Source of the DNA: Lysobacter firmicutimachus
Lineage (GTDB): Bacteria; Pseudomonadota; Gammaproteobacteria; Xanthomonadales; Xanthomonadaceae
Length of the DNA: 64,000 nt
Assembly: GCF_037027445.1 (NCBI RefSeq)
Contig: NZ_JBANDL010000002.1
Location: 2,790,001-2,854,000, forward strand
Direction: 5' to 3'
The notes under the pieces: generated by a model
Database searches by the model: none
What the model was told of the DNA's origin: nothing
Seen by the model: only the letters and a program-made list of their open reading frames with translations
Made by a program: the position numbers and the translations under genes
Part shown: one piece after another, positions 7,346 to 20,663 of the stretch
Position numbering within the stretch: the stretch's first letter is position 1
Layout: every line of letters starts with the position of its first letter

Positions 7346-10300
7346 GGCTGGCGCACCGTCAGCGTCGACGGCACCGCCTTGCCGACCCCGCGCAGGTCGG
7401 GACGGTACATGTCCTCGACCAGCGACGGCGGCACCGTGTAGGTGCCCGGCGTCACCGCGCGCACCAGGTAGAACACCCGCGCAGTCTGGTTCTGCTCCAG
7501 CTTCAGCGCGGCGACGTAGCGATCGTCGCGGAACTCCTCATGGCGCACTTCGGCGGCGCTGCTGCGCTCGGAGATCTCGATCCCGTCCACCACCACGCCG
7601 GCCCATTGCTTGGCGTCGCCGAGGTTGAAGTTCTCGATCTCCAGGCCGGCCGGCAGCAGGTCGGTCAGCAGCGCGTCGGGCATGGCGCGGTGGGCCTTGA
7701 TCGTGACCTGCACGATCAGCGCCTCGCCCTCGACCAGGCTGCCGCCGCTCCAGTCCTTGCCTTCAGTGGTGTAGTACTTGCGCCCGACCTCGATCTGCGA
7801 GGCGTCGGCCGCCGGTGCGCTGCGCGGCACGCCGGCCACCTCCATGCTCGCGTACAGCGGCGGCTGGCCGGTCGGGGCGAAGCTGACCCCGCGCGCCAGC
7901 GCCGCATAGTCGAACAGGCGCCCGACCAGCTTGCCCGGATCGGCATCGGAGGCGACGTCGCCGACGTTCCAGCGGCCGCCGATCTGCTTGCCCTGGTCGG
8001 CCATCAAGGCCTTGCCCAGCCGCGCCAGCGCGACTTGCTCCTGGGTGCTCAGCCACAGCCAGCCGCTGTTGCGGCGCGCGTCGAGTTCGCGTCCCATCGC
8101 CACGCTGCGCGCGTCGTATTCCGGCCGCGACAGTTTGTGCTCGTGGACCAGGGCGATCATCAGCGCATCGTCGCGCAAGCGGCTGCCGTAGTCGCCCAGG
8201 TACTCCGGACGATCCGAGGTGTCGCGGGCGAAGCCTTCCTTGATCGCCTTGGCGCCGCGCGTCTTGTCGCCCTGCAGGCTCAGCGCCAGGCCCAGGTGCA
8301 CCAGCGGCAAACCGGTCAGGCTGTTCTTGCGGTCGTTGTCGTACATCGCGCGCAAGGTGCCCAGCGGCGCCCGGTTGACCCGCGCCAGCACGTAGCCGGC
8401 ATGCGCCTGGTAAGCGAACTTGAGGTGTTCGCGGCGGTCGTAGCCGTAGAACGAGGCATTGCCCGACAGCAGGTCCTCGTTGAGCACCTTCAAGGCCTTC
8501 TGCAGCATGGTCTCCGGCACGGCGAAGCCGCCGTCGCGGGCGTCGAGCAGGAACTCGACGATGTACGGCGTCAGGCCCGGGTTGACGTAGTCGCCATCGC
8601 CCCACATCGAGAAATGGCCGGAGCCGATCTGCATCGCCGCCAGGCGGCCGAACGCACCTTCCATGCGCGCGCGCCGCTGCTTGGCGTCCAGGCCCTTGGC
8701 GCCCAGCATCTTGGCGGTGGCTTCGTCGAGCTCCAGCGCGGCATAGCCCTTGCTGGTGGTCTGCTCGGCGCAGCCGTAGGGGTACTCCAGCGCCCCCTGC
8801 AGGGCGCTGGCGAACGGGATCGGCGGCAGCGCGCTGACCACCATGCGGGCATTGACCGAATCCGGCATCAAGCCCTCGGCCAGGTCGGCGCCGAGCTGGA
8901 CCGCGCCGAGTTCGTCCAGCACCCGGGTGCGCGAACGCAACACCGCCGGCCAGGCCGGCCGCACCGGCACGTCGTAGCGGCGGTCGACCTGATAGCCGTT
9001 GCCGTCGACCCGCACCCGCACCTGGGCGGTGGTGTAGCCCTCGCGGGCGACGACCGGGAAGGTCAGGGTCTTCTTGGCCTCGACCCCGAGCGAGAGCTTG
9101 CGTTCGCCCTCGCTCAACGCCAGCGGCCCGATGCCCTCGACCTTGACCGAGAACTCGCCGGGCTTGCCGGTGAAGTTCTGCACGTCCAGGGTCACGTTGC
9201 TCTTGTCGCCGGGCGCCAGCACCCGCGGCGTGCTCGCCTCGGCCAGCACCGGCGCGCGCACCACGGTCTCGGCGTCGCGGTTGCCGTAGCTGCCGCCGGC
9301 ATAGACCAGGGCCGAGACGCGCAAGGTGCCGTTGAAATCGGGCACGCGCAGCTTGACCCGCGCATTGCCCTTGGCGTCGAGCTTGACCGGCCCGGCGAAC
9401 AGGTCGACGGTCTGCACCCGCGCGGTCGGGCGCCGCGCCTGCGGCAGGGCCAGCAAGGCCATGTCGCCGCCGAAGCGGATCTTGGCGGTGTCGCCCTCAT
9501 AGCTTTCGATCACCCGGCCGTAGACGTCGTAGGCGTCGACGCCGAGGCGGCGCTGGGCGAAGAAGTGCGCGGCCGCATCCGGCACCGCGAAACGGGTGAT
9601 GTTGAGAATGCCCAGGTCGACCGCGGACACGGTGACGTAGGCGTCCTTGCCGGCCAGCTGCGGCGCGCTGACGGTCACCGGCAGATCCTGCTCGGGCCGC
9701 ATCAGCTTGGGCACGTTGAGCCCGACCGCGACCTTGCGCGCGCGCCGGTCCATCGGCACGTGGGCGACGCCGACCGCGCGCGCCGGGGTGATCTTGCTCG
9801 GCGCGCTGCCGCCGCGGAACACCAGCGCGGTGACGTAGACGTCGTGGCGCTCCCAGTCGGCGGTGACCGGAATCTCGAACTTGCTGCCGGCCTTGGCCTG
9901 GATTTCCTGCACGTACAGCATGCGGTCGGTTTCGACCATCAGCAGGCCCGGGCCTTCGTGCGGCGGGGTCAGGGTCACCTGCAGGGTGTCGCCGGCCTGG
10001 TAGCCGGTCTTGTCCAGGGCCAGCTTGACCTTGTCCGGACGTGCGTCGAGGCCGCGGTTCTGGTCGTCCCAGCTCCAGCCGGCGCGGAACGGATAGCGCG
10101 TGGTCAGGCGCGTCGCCGGGTCGTAGACGTCGAGCCGGTATTCGCCCCATTCGACCGGGAAATCGATCTTCTGCGGCGCGGCGCCGGCGTCCACGGTACG
10201 CACCTGCACGTCCTCGTAGCGACGGGTGAAGTCGTAGTCCCAGCCGCCGTCGTCGTCGTAGTTCCAGTGGTAGTCGCGATGCTCGCGCACCAGGGTCACG

Positions 10301-12321
10301 CGCAGGCCCTTGCCCGGGCGCGGCTTGCCGTCGCTGCCGACGCGGGCGATCTCGAAGCCGGCATTGCTGTCGGTGGCGGCGCCGTCCTTGTCGTCGAACA
10401 GCGGACGCACGCCGACCAGCGCATCGGCCGGCCACAGCACCCGCTTGAGGCTGCGGTTGACGCTGCGGCCGCCGGTCTCGTAGACGCTGCCGGTGACGAT
10501 CGCGGCGATGGTGCTGACCGGCTTGGCCTCGTCCGGCAGGGCGATGTCCTGCTCCAGCTTGCCGTCCGGGCCCAGGGTCGTGTCGATCACGTCCTTGGCC
10601 TCCTTCGGCAGGCTCAAGGTCGGGTCGCCGAAGAAGTAGCCGGGCAGTTGCTCCAGCGGATGCTGCTCGACCGTCACCGCGAGCTTGGCGGTGAAGCGGT
10701 TGCCGGCCGCGGGCGCGCCGTACAGATAGGCCGCGTCGACCCCGAGCTTGAACGGCTGGCCCGGGCGCAGCACCTCCGGCGCCTTCAGGTCGAGCTTGAG
10801 CCGCTCGGGCAGGAACTCTTCGATGCGCAGGGTCATGCCCTGCACCGCTTCCTTGCTCGCCGGGTCGGTGCGGAACTCGACCCGCCAGCGGCCGGTCGCG
10901 GCGTCGACCGGAATCGCCTGGGCATGGCGCACGTAGCCTTGCGGATCGGGCTGCAGGCGGGTTTCCAGGAAGGTCTTGCCGTCGGGCTGGACGTAACGCA
11001 GGAACACCGGCTGCAGCGGCTTGCCCTTGGTGTCGACCGGCTTGCCGTCCTGGTCGCGCAGCAGCGCCGACAGGCGCACGGTCTCGCCGGGGCGGTACAG
11101 ATCGCGGCCGGACCAGGCGAACACGTCGAACCAGGCCTGCTCGCGGCCGGCGACGGCGAACTCGGACAGGTCCAGCGCCGGCTGGTTGAACGGCAGCATC
11201 GACACGTCGCTGCCGCGCTGGGCGATCAGCACGTGGCCGGCGTCGAGCCGATAGCCGAGCATGGCGTTGCCGTTGCGGTCGGTCTCGCCCTTCAACGCCG
11301 GCTCGCCCTGCGCGTTGAGCACCTTGAGTTCGACCCCGCCGACCGCCTTGCCGGTCTCCAGCGAGGCGACATGCACGAACAGCTTGTCCTTGTAGGCGCG
11401 GGCGTGCAGGCCGAGGTCGCTGACGGTGAAGAACGCGGTCTCGAACTCGTCCTTGAACTGGCCGGCACGCTTCATCACCGCGAAGTACAGGCCCGGTTCC
11501 TGCAGTTCCTTGATGTCCTGCAGCGGCAGATAGGTCAGCACCCGCTCGTTGGGCTTGCCGCCGAGCACGAAGCGGTTGACGTAGACCGGCTCGGCCAGCT
11601 TCGACAGCGGCTTCTTGTCGTCCCAGTCGCGCTCCAGCTCCCAGCTGCCGCGGCGGCCGCCGCGCTGGTACTCGGCGAAGAACTTGGGCAGCTCTTTTTC
11701 CTTGACCCGCAAGAACTCGACGTCGACCTCGGGCACGTTGATCGACACCACCGGCAGGCCGCGGCTGTCGCGCGCCGGCAGCACGCTGCCCTGCGAGGCG
11801 AAACCGACCACCGGCTCCAGCGGCCCGGTATAGACCTCCTTGCGGATCTCCCGGCCGACGCGGTCGCCGGCCGCGGCGGTCAGCCCGGCCTTGATCGTGA
11901 CCACGTAGTCCTTGCTGGCCTCCACATGCGGGAAGCGCAGGATCTTGCCGTCGTCGTCCAGCACCCAGCTGCCCTGCACCGCCGCGCCGTTCTTGTCGGC
12001 GACCGCGATCAGTTCGTCGAAGCTCTGGGTGCCGACCAGCGGCTGGCTGAATTCCAGCGCGATCGCCAGTTCGTCGCGTTTCTGGTCCGGGTAGGCGGCG
12101 ACCAGGCCGAAGCCCTTGACCGCCTCGCGCTGGGCCTGGATCGCTTCGCCGCTGGTTTCCGGCAGCTGGCCGCTGGTGTCGCGCTTGCAGCCGGCGAACA
12201 ACGCGGTCGCGGCGATCAGCAGCGCGGCCAGGCCGCGGGTGGCGGAGCGCACCGCGCTCGGGCGCGGCATCCGCCGCGGGTGAGGTTGCATCGGGGATCC
12301 GTCCTGGCCGTGCGAGCGCAT
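7342..12321 (-). CDS. yfhM: Alpha-2-macroglobulin family lipoprotein
   Basis: This is a 1659-residue bacterial alpha-2-macroglobulin of the E. coli ECAM/YfhM type, a periplasmic protease trap anchored through Cys45 (lipobox LFAGC). MG-type beta-sandwich domains fill residues about 60-1100. The thioester motif C1184-A-E-Q1187 is intact (context YPYGCAEQTT), so covalent trapping of an attacking protease should be possible. It is followed by the alpha/alpha thioester domain and a receptor-like C-terminal domain. The ATG at 12321 has AAGGAC eight bases upstream and a promoter just beyond. ATG 12291 is an alternative start. It heads an operon with two lipoproteins and pbpC. In E. coli the macroglobulin is associated with PBP1C and is thought to protect cells whose envelope has been breached. 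Confidence 0.93.
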   Translation of the reverse strand: MRSHGQDGSPMQPHPRRMPRPSAVRSATRGLAALLIAATALFAGCKRDTSGQLPETSGEAIQAQREAVKGFGLVAAYPDQKRDELAIALEFSQPLVGTQSFDELIAVADKNGAAVQGSWVLDDDGKILRFPHVEASKDYVVTIKAGLTAAAGDRVGREIRKEVYTGPLEPVVGFASQGSVLPARDSRGLPVVSINVPEVDVEFLRVKEKELPKFFAEYQRGGRRGSWELERDWDDKKPLSKLAEPVYVNRFVLGGKPNERVLTYLPLQDIKELQEPGLYFAVMKRAGQFKDEFETAFFTVSDLGLHARAYKDKLFVHVASLETGKAVGGVELKVLNAQGEPALKGETDRNGNAMLGYRLDAGHVLIAQRGSDVSMLPFNQPALDLSEFAVAGREQAWFDVFAWSGRDLYRPGETVRLSALLRDQDGKPVDTKGKPLQPVFLRYVQPDGKTFLETRLQPDPQGYVRHAQAIPVDAATGRWRVEFRTDPASKEAVQGMTLRIEEFLPERLKLDLKAPEVLRPGQPFKLGVDAAYLYGAPAAGNRFTAKLAVTVEQHPLEQLPGYFFGDPTLSLPKEAKDVIDTTLGPDGKLEQDIALPDEAKPVSTIAAIVTGSVYETGGRSVNRSLKRVLWPADALVGVRPLFDDKDGAATDSNAGFEIARVGSDGKPRPGKGLRVTLVREHRDYHWNYDDDGGWDYDFTRRYEDVQVRTVDAGAAPQKIDFPVEWGEYRLDVYDPATRLTTRYPFRAGWSWDDQNRGLDARPDKVKLALDKTGYQAGDTLQVTLTPPHEGPGLLMVETDRMLYVQEIQAKAGSKFEIPVTADWERHDVYVTALVFRGGSAPSKITPARAVGVAHVPMDRRARKVAVGLNVPKLMRPEQDLPVTVSAPQLAGKDAYVTVSAVDLGILNITRFAVPDAAAHFFAQRRLGVDAYDVYGRVIESYEGDTAKIRFGGDMALLALPQARRPTARVQTVDLFAGPVKLDAKGNARVKLRVPDFNGTLRVSALVYAGGSYGNRDAETVVRAPVLAEASTPRVLAPGDKSNVTLDVQNFTGKPGEFSVKVEGIGPLALSEGERKLSLGVEAKKTLTFPVVAREGYTTAQVRVRVDGNGYQVDRRYDVPVRPAWPAVLRSRTRVLDELGAVQLGADLAEGLMPDSVNARMVVSALPPIPFASALQGALEYPYGCAEQTTSKGYAALELDEATAKMLGAKGLDAKQRRARMEGAFGRLAAMQIGSGHFSMWGDGDYVNPGLTPYIVEFLLDARDGGFAVPETMLQKALKVLNEDLLSGNASFYGYDRREHLKFAYQAHAGYVLARVNRAPLGTLRAMYDNDRKNSLTGLPLVHLGLALSLQGDKTRGAKAIKEGFARDTSDRPEYLGDYGSRLRDDALMIALVHEHKLSRPEYDARSVAMGRELDARRNSGWLWLSTQEQVALARLGKALMADQGKQIGGRWNVGDVASDADPGKLVGRLFDYAALARGVSFAPTGQPPLYASMEVAGVPRSAPAADASQIEVGRKYYTTEGKDWSGGSLVEGEALIVQVTIKAHRAMPDALLTDLLPAGLEIENFNLGDAKQWAGVVVDGIEISERSSAAEVRHEEFRDDRYVAALKLEQNQTARVFYLVRAVTPGTYTVPPSLVEDMYRPDLRGVGKAVPSTLTVRQP

Positions 12322-12349
12322 CGTGCGTGTCCTTGCAGAAACTGCGACG

Positions 12350-12377
12350 AGTATAGAGCGGGCTTGGTGATCGACAA
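12350..12377 (-). promoter_or_regulatory. Promoter of the macroglobulin-pbpC operon
   Basis: On the minus strand, TTGTCG (12372-12377) and TATACT (12350-12355) are separated by 16 bases. The start of transcription would fall near 12343, followed by AAGGAC and the ATG at 12321. TATACT matches the sigma-70 consensus at five of six positions. Confidence 0.65.
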
Positions 12378-12582
12378 CCGTCGGCGACCGTCCGCCCGAA
12401 CGCTCGCTGACGATCGGTTAAGGCCATCGCGCCCGTTGTCGGTTCGACTGCCGTCACTGAACGCAACCGCGCCCGCGCAGCGGCCGTCGACTTGGCACCG
12501 CCGTCACTGCCGGCCCGGTCCGCCCTGCCTAGACTGCGCGCCGTCTTGGCGACCCGGATCGACGTCGCCACCGGGATTCGCG

Positions 12583-12756
12583 ATGCGCAAGAGCGACGAC
12601 AACCTGGTGATCTACACCCAGAGCGGCCAGGCCCTGTGGTCGTCGATCACCGCCGGCTACGGCCCGAGTTCGGCGATCCTGCAGACCGACGGCAACGTGG
12701 TGATCTACACCGCGGCCGGCGTGCCGCTGTGGCATACCGGCACCGGCGGCCACTAA
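12583..12756 (+). pseudogene. B-lectin (MMBL) domain remnant
   Basis: The short frame encodes one and a half units of the bulb-type mannose-binding lectin fold: SDDNLVIYTQSG...LWSS and LQTDGNVVIYTAAGVPLW, which keep most of the QxDxNxVxY sugar-binding signature. About 58 residues remain, against over 100 for a complete domain, and no signal peptide or in-frame start with a ribosome site is seen upstream. Lectin-like bacteriocins (LlpA) and secreted adhesins carry this domain. This copy looks like the surviving 3' end of such a gene. Expression as a mini-protein cannot be excluded. Confidence 0.55.
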
Positions 12757-12787
12757 GGCCCGCCCTCCGAGTTCGACCGTCGTTGCG

Positions 12788-12811
12788 GACCCGCGGCCGA
12801 GGCCGCGGGTC
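12788..12811 (+). terminator. Perfect 11-bp hairpin after the lectin remnant
   Basis: GACCCGCGGCC (12788-12798) pairs exactly with 12801-12811 with only GA between. It lies 31 bases after the lectin stop codon. There is no T-run, so termination strength is uncertain. Confidence 0.45.
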
Positions 12812-13239
12812 CTCGGCCGCCGGCGCGGCGCACGGCGCGCAGACGAATATCGGCGATCGATTCGCCGGCTCATGTCGAAAGATAATGATCCGGGGCTGCG
12901 AGGGCGATTGCAGAATCGCCCGGACCCGCATCACAACCGCCTCTGGAAAGTCTGTCGGATTCGGAAACTGCGAAATCGCGCGAATATGCCGCTGCCGCCA
13001 TAACCGGCGCGAAGCGCGCCCCGGCGCTAAAAAACCCGCAAGATCGCGGCAAACAAGCCCGCGATCACATTGGAAAATCCGATCCGTTGCATAACCGCGC
13101 GCGGCCTGGCCGCAAGTTATTGCTGCGACGCAGCATAATATTCGAAACATTATTACACTCGCGCTGTGCGAGAAAATCGATCCGCCAAATCGCGCAAAGC
13201 CGATGACAGAACGATTTCAGAAGAAATCATGTTGCGGCG

Positions 13240-13266
13240 CATAGCGCACAGGTCGCATTCGCTATG
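13240..13266. promoter_or_regulatory. Inverted repeat CATAGCG-N13-CGCTATG
   Basis: Perfect 7-bp arms with centres 20 bases apart, two helical turns, lie about 230 bases upstream of the secreted protease. The layout suits a dimeric regulator. No regulator is identified. Confidence 0.35.
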
Positions 13267-13440
13267 TGACCTCCGTAGCCGCCGTTGACGGCTTTTTCGC
13301 CCCGCCCCTAGCGTGCCGTCCGCCGCGCGACGCGTCAGCGCGGTATCCGCACGAGGTTCGCCTGCGCAGGCGCTGAGGCACGGACGGCCATGCGCGCCGT
13401 CGCGCGACGGGCTACGGGGGAGCGGATGCACGAGCAATGA

Positions 13441-15408
<1,968 letters not shown>

Positions 15409-15440
15409 TCGCGATCGGCGCCTAGCGGCGTCAAGCAAGA

Positions 15441-15469
15441 GAAACCCCGGCTTCGGCCGGGGTTTTTTT
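15441..15469 (+). terminator. Intrinsic terminator of the M4 protease gene
   Basis: A 9-bp stem AACCCCGGC/GCCGGGGTT around the tetraloop TTCG (15443-15464) is followed directly by a run of T, which is a textbook Rho-independent terminator. Confidence 0.92.
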
Positions 15470-15471
15470 GG

Positions 15472-15548
15472 TTGGGGATTGGGGATTGGGGATTGGGGAT
15501 TGGGGATTGGGGATTGGGGATTGGGGATTGGGGATTGGGGATTGGGGA
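15472..15548. repeat. Heptamer array TTGGGGA x11
   Basis: Eleven exact tandem copies of TTGGGGA begin three bases after the T-run of the protease terminator. Four-G tracts every seven bases on the plus strand make G-quadruplex formation possible. A shorter array of the same unit, in opposite orientation, lies at 49336-49370. Confidence 0.95.
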
Positions 15549-15697
15549 TGCGGATGCAGATGCCGGTCGAAGACCGGCACTGCCGCGTCCACAGCACGCC
15601 AGATGCCGTCGAGCCTGACGCCAGCCCGCGCTTCCCCTTTTGAAAAAGGGGGCTGTGGGATTCGTCGTTGCCCGGCGTGGCGTGCCGCGCTTGCGGC

Positions 15698-16054
15698 TCA
15701 GAACTGCACGATCGGCTTGAACCCGCCGAAGATCATCCGCTTCATGTCGAACGGCATCGCCTGCGGCCCCATCCCGTCCAGGCGGGGGTCCTTCATCACC
15801 AGCGCATTGACCTTGTCGCGGTGCTTGCGCGACTTGAACACGATCCACGAGAACGCCACCGTCTCGTCCGGCTTGAGCTTCACGCTCTGCGGAAACGAAG
15901 TGGACTTGCCCGGCTTGACGTCGTCGGCGATCGTTTCGACGTACTGCAGCGCGCCGTGTTCCATCCAGATCTTGCCGGCCTTGCGCGCCAGTTTGCGATA
16001 GGCCGCGACATTGGCCTTCGGCACCGGCAGGACATAACCATCGACGTAGCTCAT
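15698..16054 (-). CDS. DUF1428 (YbaA-like) family protein
   Basis: This is a 118-residue cytoplasmic protein of the DUF1428/YbaA family, a dimeric alpha-beta barrel (ferredoxin-like) fold of unknown function. The family opening MSYVDGYVLPVP and the C-terminal DGMGPQAMPFDMKRMIFGGF are clear. The start at 16054 is preceded by GGAGGAAG at ideal spacing; a longer upstream frame is not supported. It stands alone between the protease terminator and yceI. No active site is known for the family. Confidence 0.88.
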   Translation of the reverse strand: MSYVDGYVLPVPKANVAAYRKLARKAGKIWMEHGALQYVETIADDVKPGKSTSFPQSVKLKPDETVAFSWIVFKSRKHRDKVNALVMKDPRLDGMGPQAMPFDMKRMIFGGFKPIVQF

Positions 16055-16251
16055 CACTTCCTCCGATCGGGGGAATGCCCCCGTTTCAGGAACAGGACGA
16101 CGGCACCGCATCGGGCGGTCCGCCACGCATCGCCACCATAACGCCGTGCGCATACGCCGGCCGCGAACTGCGGCACAGCGGAGCGCCGTCGGAGCGGCTC
16201 ATTGCCACGACGAGCCGGGCACCCGGAATTCGACAGCCCGCGGTGGCCCGC

Positions 16252-16282
16252 AAAGCAAAACGCCGCCCATGCGGCGGCGTTC
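16252..16282 (-). terminator. Intrinsic terminator of the yceI-like gene
   Basis: On the minus strand AACGCCGCC pairs with GGCGGCGTT around a short GCAT loop and is followed by TTGCTTT, about 20 bases after the stop codon of the YceI protein. Confidence 0.8.
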
Positions 16283-16303
16283 GCTGAATACGCGGATCGC
16301 GGC

Positions 16304-16912
16304 TCATTCGCCGGTCTTTACCTCGGCCTTGGCGTCGGCTTTGGCCACCGCCTCGACCTGAATGCGCAGATTCACGCTCATGTCGAAACCGTAGTCCTTG
16401 CCCGCGTCCATGCCGAACTGGTCGCGCTGGAACTGCGCGCTGGCGTCGGCGCCGCACAGCTCGCGCTTGAACATCGGGTGCGGGATGCACTTGAACGTGT
16501 TGATCTTCAGTTCCAGCGGCTTGGTCACGCCGAGCAGGGTCAGTTCGCCCACCACCCTGGTCGGTGCTCCGTCGCGGAACTCGGCCAGCTTGCCCTTGTA
16601 GGTCGCGGTCGGAAACTTGGCGGTGTCGAACAAGTCCGGCTTGTTGGCATGTTCGTTCATGGCATCGAAGCCGAAATCGATGCTGGCGGTATCGATCACG
16701 ATCTCGACCGTGCCGGTACCGGCCTGCTTGTCCAGGACCACGCTGCCCTTGGACTTGTTGAACTTGCCGCGCCACACCGACACGCCCATGTGATCGGCTT
16801 CGAAGCTCGGATAGGTGTGGCTGGGGTCGATCTCGTAGGTCGTCGGCGCGGCGGTGGCGGCGCCGGCGGCGAGCGCGAACGGGGTTACGAGACAAAGCGC
16901 GAGCTTGTTCAT
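16304..16912 (-). CDS. YceI family periplasmic protein
   Basis: This 202-residue secreted protein has a cleavable signal peptide ([22 protein letters not shown]). The YceI lipocalin-like beta-barrel domain that follows (about 24-190) has the characteristic opening [20 protein letters not shown] and the segment [23 protein letters not shown]. Family members bind polyisoprenoids such as ubiquinone in the periplasm and are often stress-induced. A Lys/Ala/Glu-rich tail ends the protein. It is monocistronic, with a terminator behind it and a REP pair before it. Function beyond lipid or quinone binding cannot be assigned. Confidence 0.9.
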   Translation of the reverse strand: MNKLALCLVTPFALAAGAATAAPTTYEIDPSHTYPSFEADHMGVSVWRGKFNKSKGSVVLDKQAGTGTVEIVIDTASIDFGFDAMNEHANKPDLFDTAKFPTATYKGKLAEFRDGAPTRVVGELTLLGVTKPLELKINTFKCIPHPMFKRELCGADASAQFQRDQFGMDAGKDYGFDMSVNLRIQVEAVAKADAKAEVKTGE

Positions 16913-16990
16913 GAAGTAGTTCCGTGGCGGAAAGTCGCGGGCACGCTAGCACCGCACCGCCGGCCGCCGCAATCGGGGCAGCCCCCGACT

Positions 16991-17143
16991 GTAGGAGCGG
17001 CGTGAGCCGCGACCGCCGAAGCGATGTAGGCAAGCGCGGCGTCCGAAGCCAGGACGGCGCAGATGGTCGACGCCGTATGGACGACCTCCGCAAGCGACGC
17101 TCACGTAAACCGCTTCGACGGTCGCGGCTCACGCCGCTCCTAC
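16991..17143. repeat. BIME: two REP copies, perfect 25-bp inverted pair
   Basis: A REP copy beginning GTAGGAGCGGCGTGAGC (16991-17015) and its exact reverse complement (17119-17143) enclose about 100 bases. They lie in the gap between the gyrA terminator and the yceI promoter. This is the best-preserved copy in the window and defines the family consensus. Confidence 0.85.
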
Positions 17144-17160
17144 AAGAGCCCGCCCGCAAC

Positions 17161-17195
17161 GAAAAACGCCGCCCGAAGGCGGCGTTTTTCGCGAT
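17161..17195 (-). terminator. Intrinsic terminator of gyrA
   Basis: GAAAAACGCCGCC and GGCGGCGTTTTTC form a long stem with a CGAA-type loop. The T-run on the minus strand lies 20-50 bases after the gyrA stop. Confidence 0.9.
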
Positions 17196-17215
17196 CGCGC
17201 CCGGCGACCGGGCGA

Positions 17216-19912
<2,697 letters not shown>

Positions 19913-19928
19913 CAGGGTTCCGTTGCGG

Positions 19929-19979
19929 GCGGTGGTTCGACCGCCCCGCGCGGGCCTCGGCGTTCCGGTCGGAACGCCG
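19929..19979 (-). promoter_or_regulatory. Two hairpins in the gyrA leader
   Basis: The gyrA leader can form GGCGGT/ACCGCC (19929-19945) and a perfect 9-bp stem CGGCGTTCC-GGTC-GGAACGCCG (19958-19979), ending about 17 bases before the gyrA start. They could affect translation or RNA stability. Confidence 0.4.
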
Positions 19980-20053
19980 CGCTGGAAGCCGAAAACAGCA
20001 CCCCGGCGGGCCTGTCCTGCAGCTCGCTCGGGGCGGCATCAAAGAGACAGGAA

Positions 20054-20062
20054 ATCATAGCA
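20054..20062 (-). promoter_or_regulatory. gyrA promoter, extended -10
   Basis: The minus strand reads TGCTATGAT, an extended -10 element (TG-N-TATGAT), about 140 bases upstream of the gyrA ATG. No good -35 is visible at 17 bases, which is consistent with an extended -10 promoter. Confidence 0.5.
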
Positions 20063-20663
20063 CGAAATGCGCTCGCACAGGGCCGCGATTCCCACGCAGA
20101 AACAATCACTTGAGCGTTATTTTCAGCTGCGTTGCAGCATCGCGGCGAAAGCGGCGAAAAGCGGCCCATGCGGGAGCCCGCGAGGGCCCGATGCGACCCG
20201 GGCCGAGCGCACGCGCGGTGCCGCCCCAGGGCTGCCGGAAACGTCGTGGAGGCATGACGGAGCACGTCCCCCCGAAATCTCCGCGCGCCGACCGGGACAC
20301 CCATCCAGGGCTTTGCCGACGTAGGGCGCTGACCTCTCCGCCCCCGGTCTTGCGGGGATGACGGCCGCAAGAGTCGCGAGCGAACTCCACGCTGTCGTGG
20401 CCGCGGATGCGGGCCCGGCGTCCGACTTCCCCGCGGCCGCGCATCCAGGGCTAATCGAGGCAGGATTTAGAGGCCGCCGCACCCGCTCCTTCGCCAGGAG
20501 GACGGGCCGGGACATGGCGCCTCGTGCGCGGGCCTAACGGCCTGGAAGTTCGCGGCATTCCCGATCGGCCGTCCTCCCCGCGAAGGCGGGATGTCAGGGC
20601 GATATCCAGGCGAGAATTCGAAACCGGCGGCCGCGCGCCTGCGGCCCCGACAGCCGCACGGGC

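Larger units (their letters stand above)
19913..20663. other. Gene-free gyrA-mtnA intergenic region
   Basis: About 750 bases hold the gyrA leader and promoter at the left side. The rest is diverged repeat-like DNA, including fragments such as CATCCAGGGCT (twice) and CGCGAAGGCGGGATG, which resemble widespread proteobacterial intergenic repeats. Short open frames here translate these repeats (for example AVIPARPGA) and show no protein character. Confidence 0.5.

Noticed and set aside
7144..12756. Very long plus-strand frame of 1870 codons
   Set aside because: It is the antisense shadow of the macroglobulin and lipoprotein genes, caused by high G+C. Its product is low-complexity His/Arg/Gln-rich sequence. 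Only its last 58 codons (B-lectin) have protein character.
15472..15548. CRISPR array
   Set aside because: The heptamer copies are contiguous with no spacers and there are no cas genes nearby.
20123..20515. Open frames in the gyrA-mtnA gap
   Set aside because: They translate intergenic repeats (such as AVIPARPG) and have no ribosome site, domain or consistent codon use.
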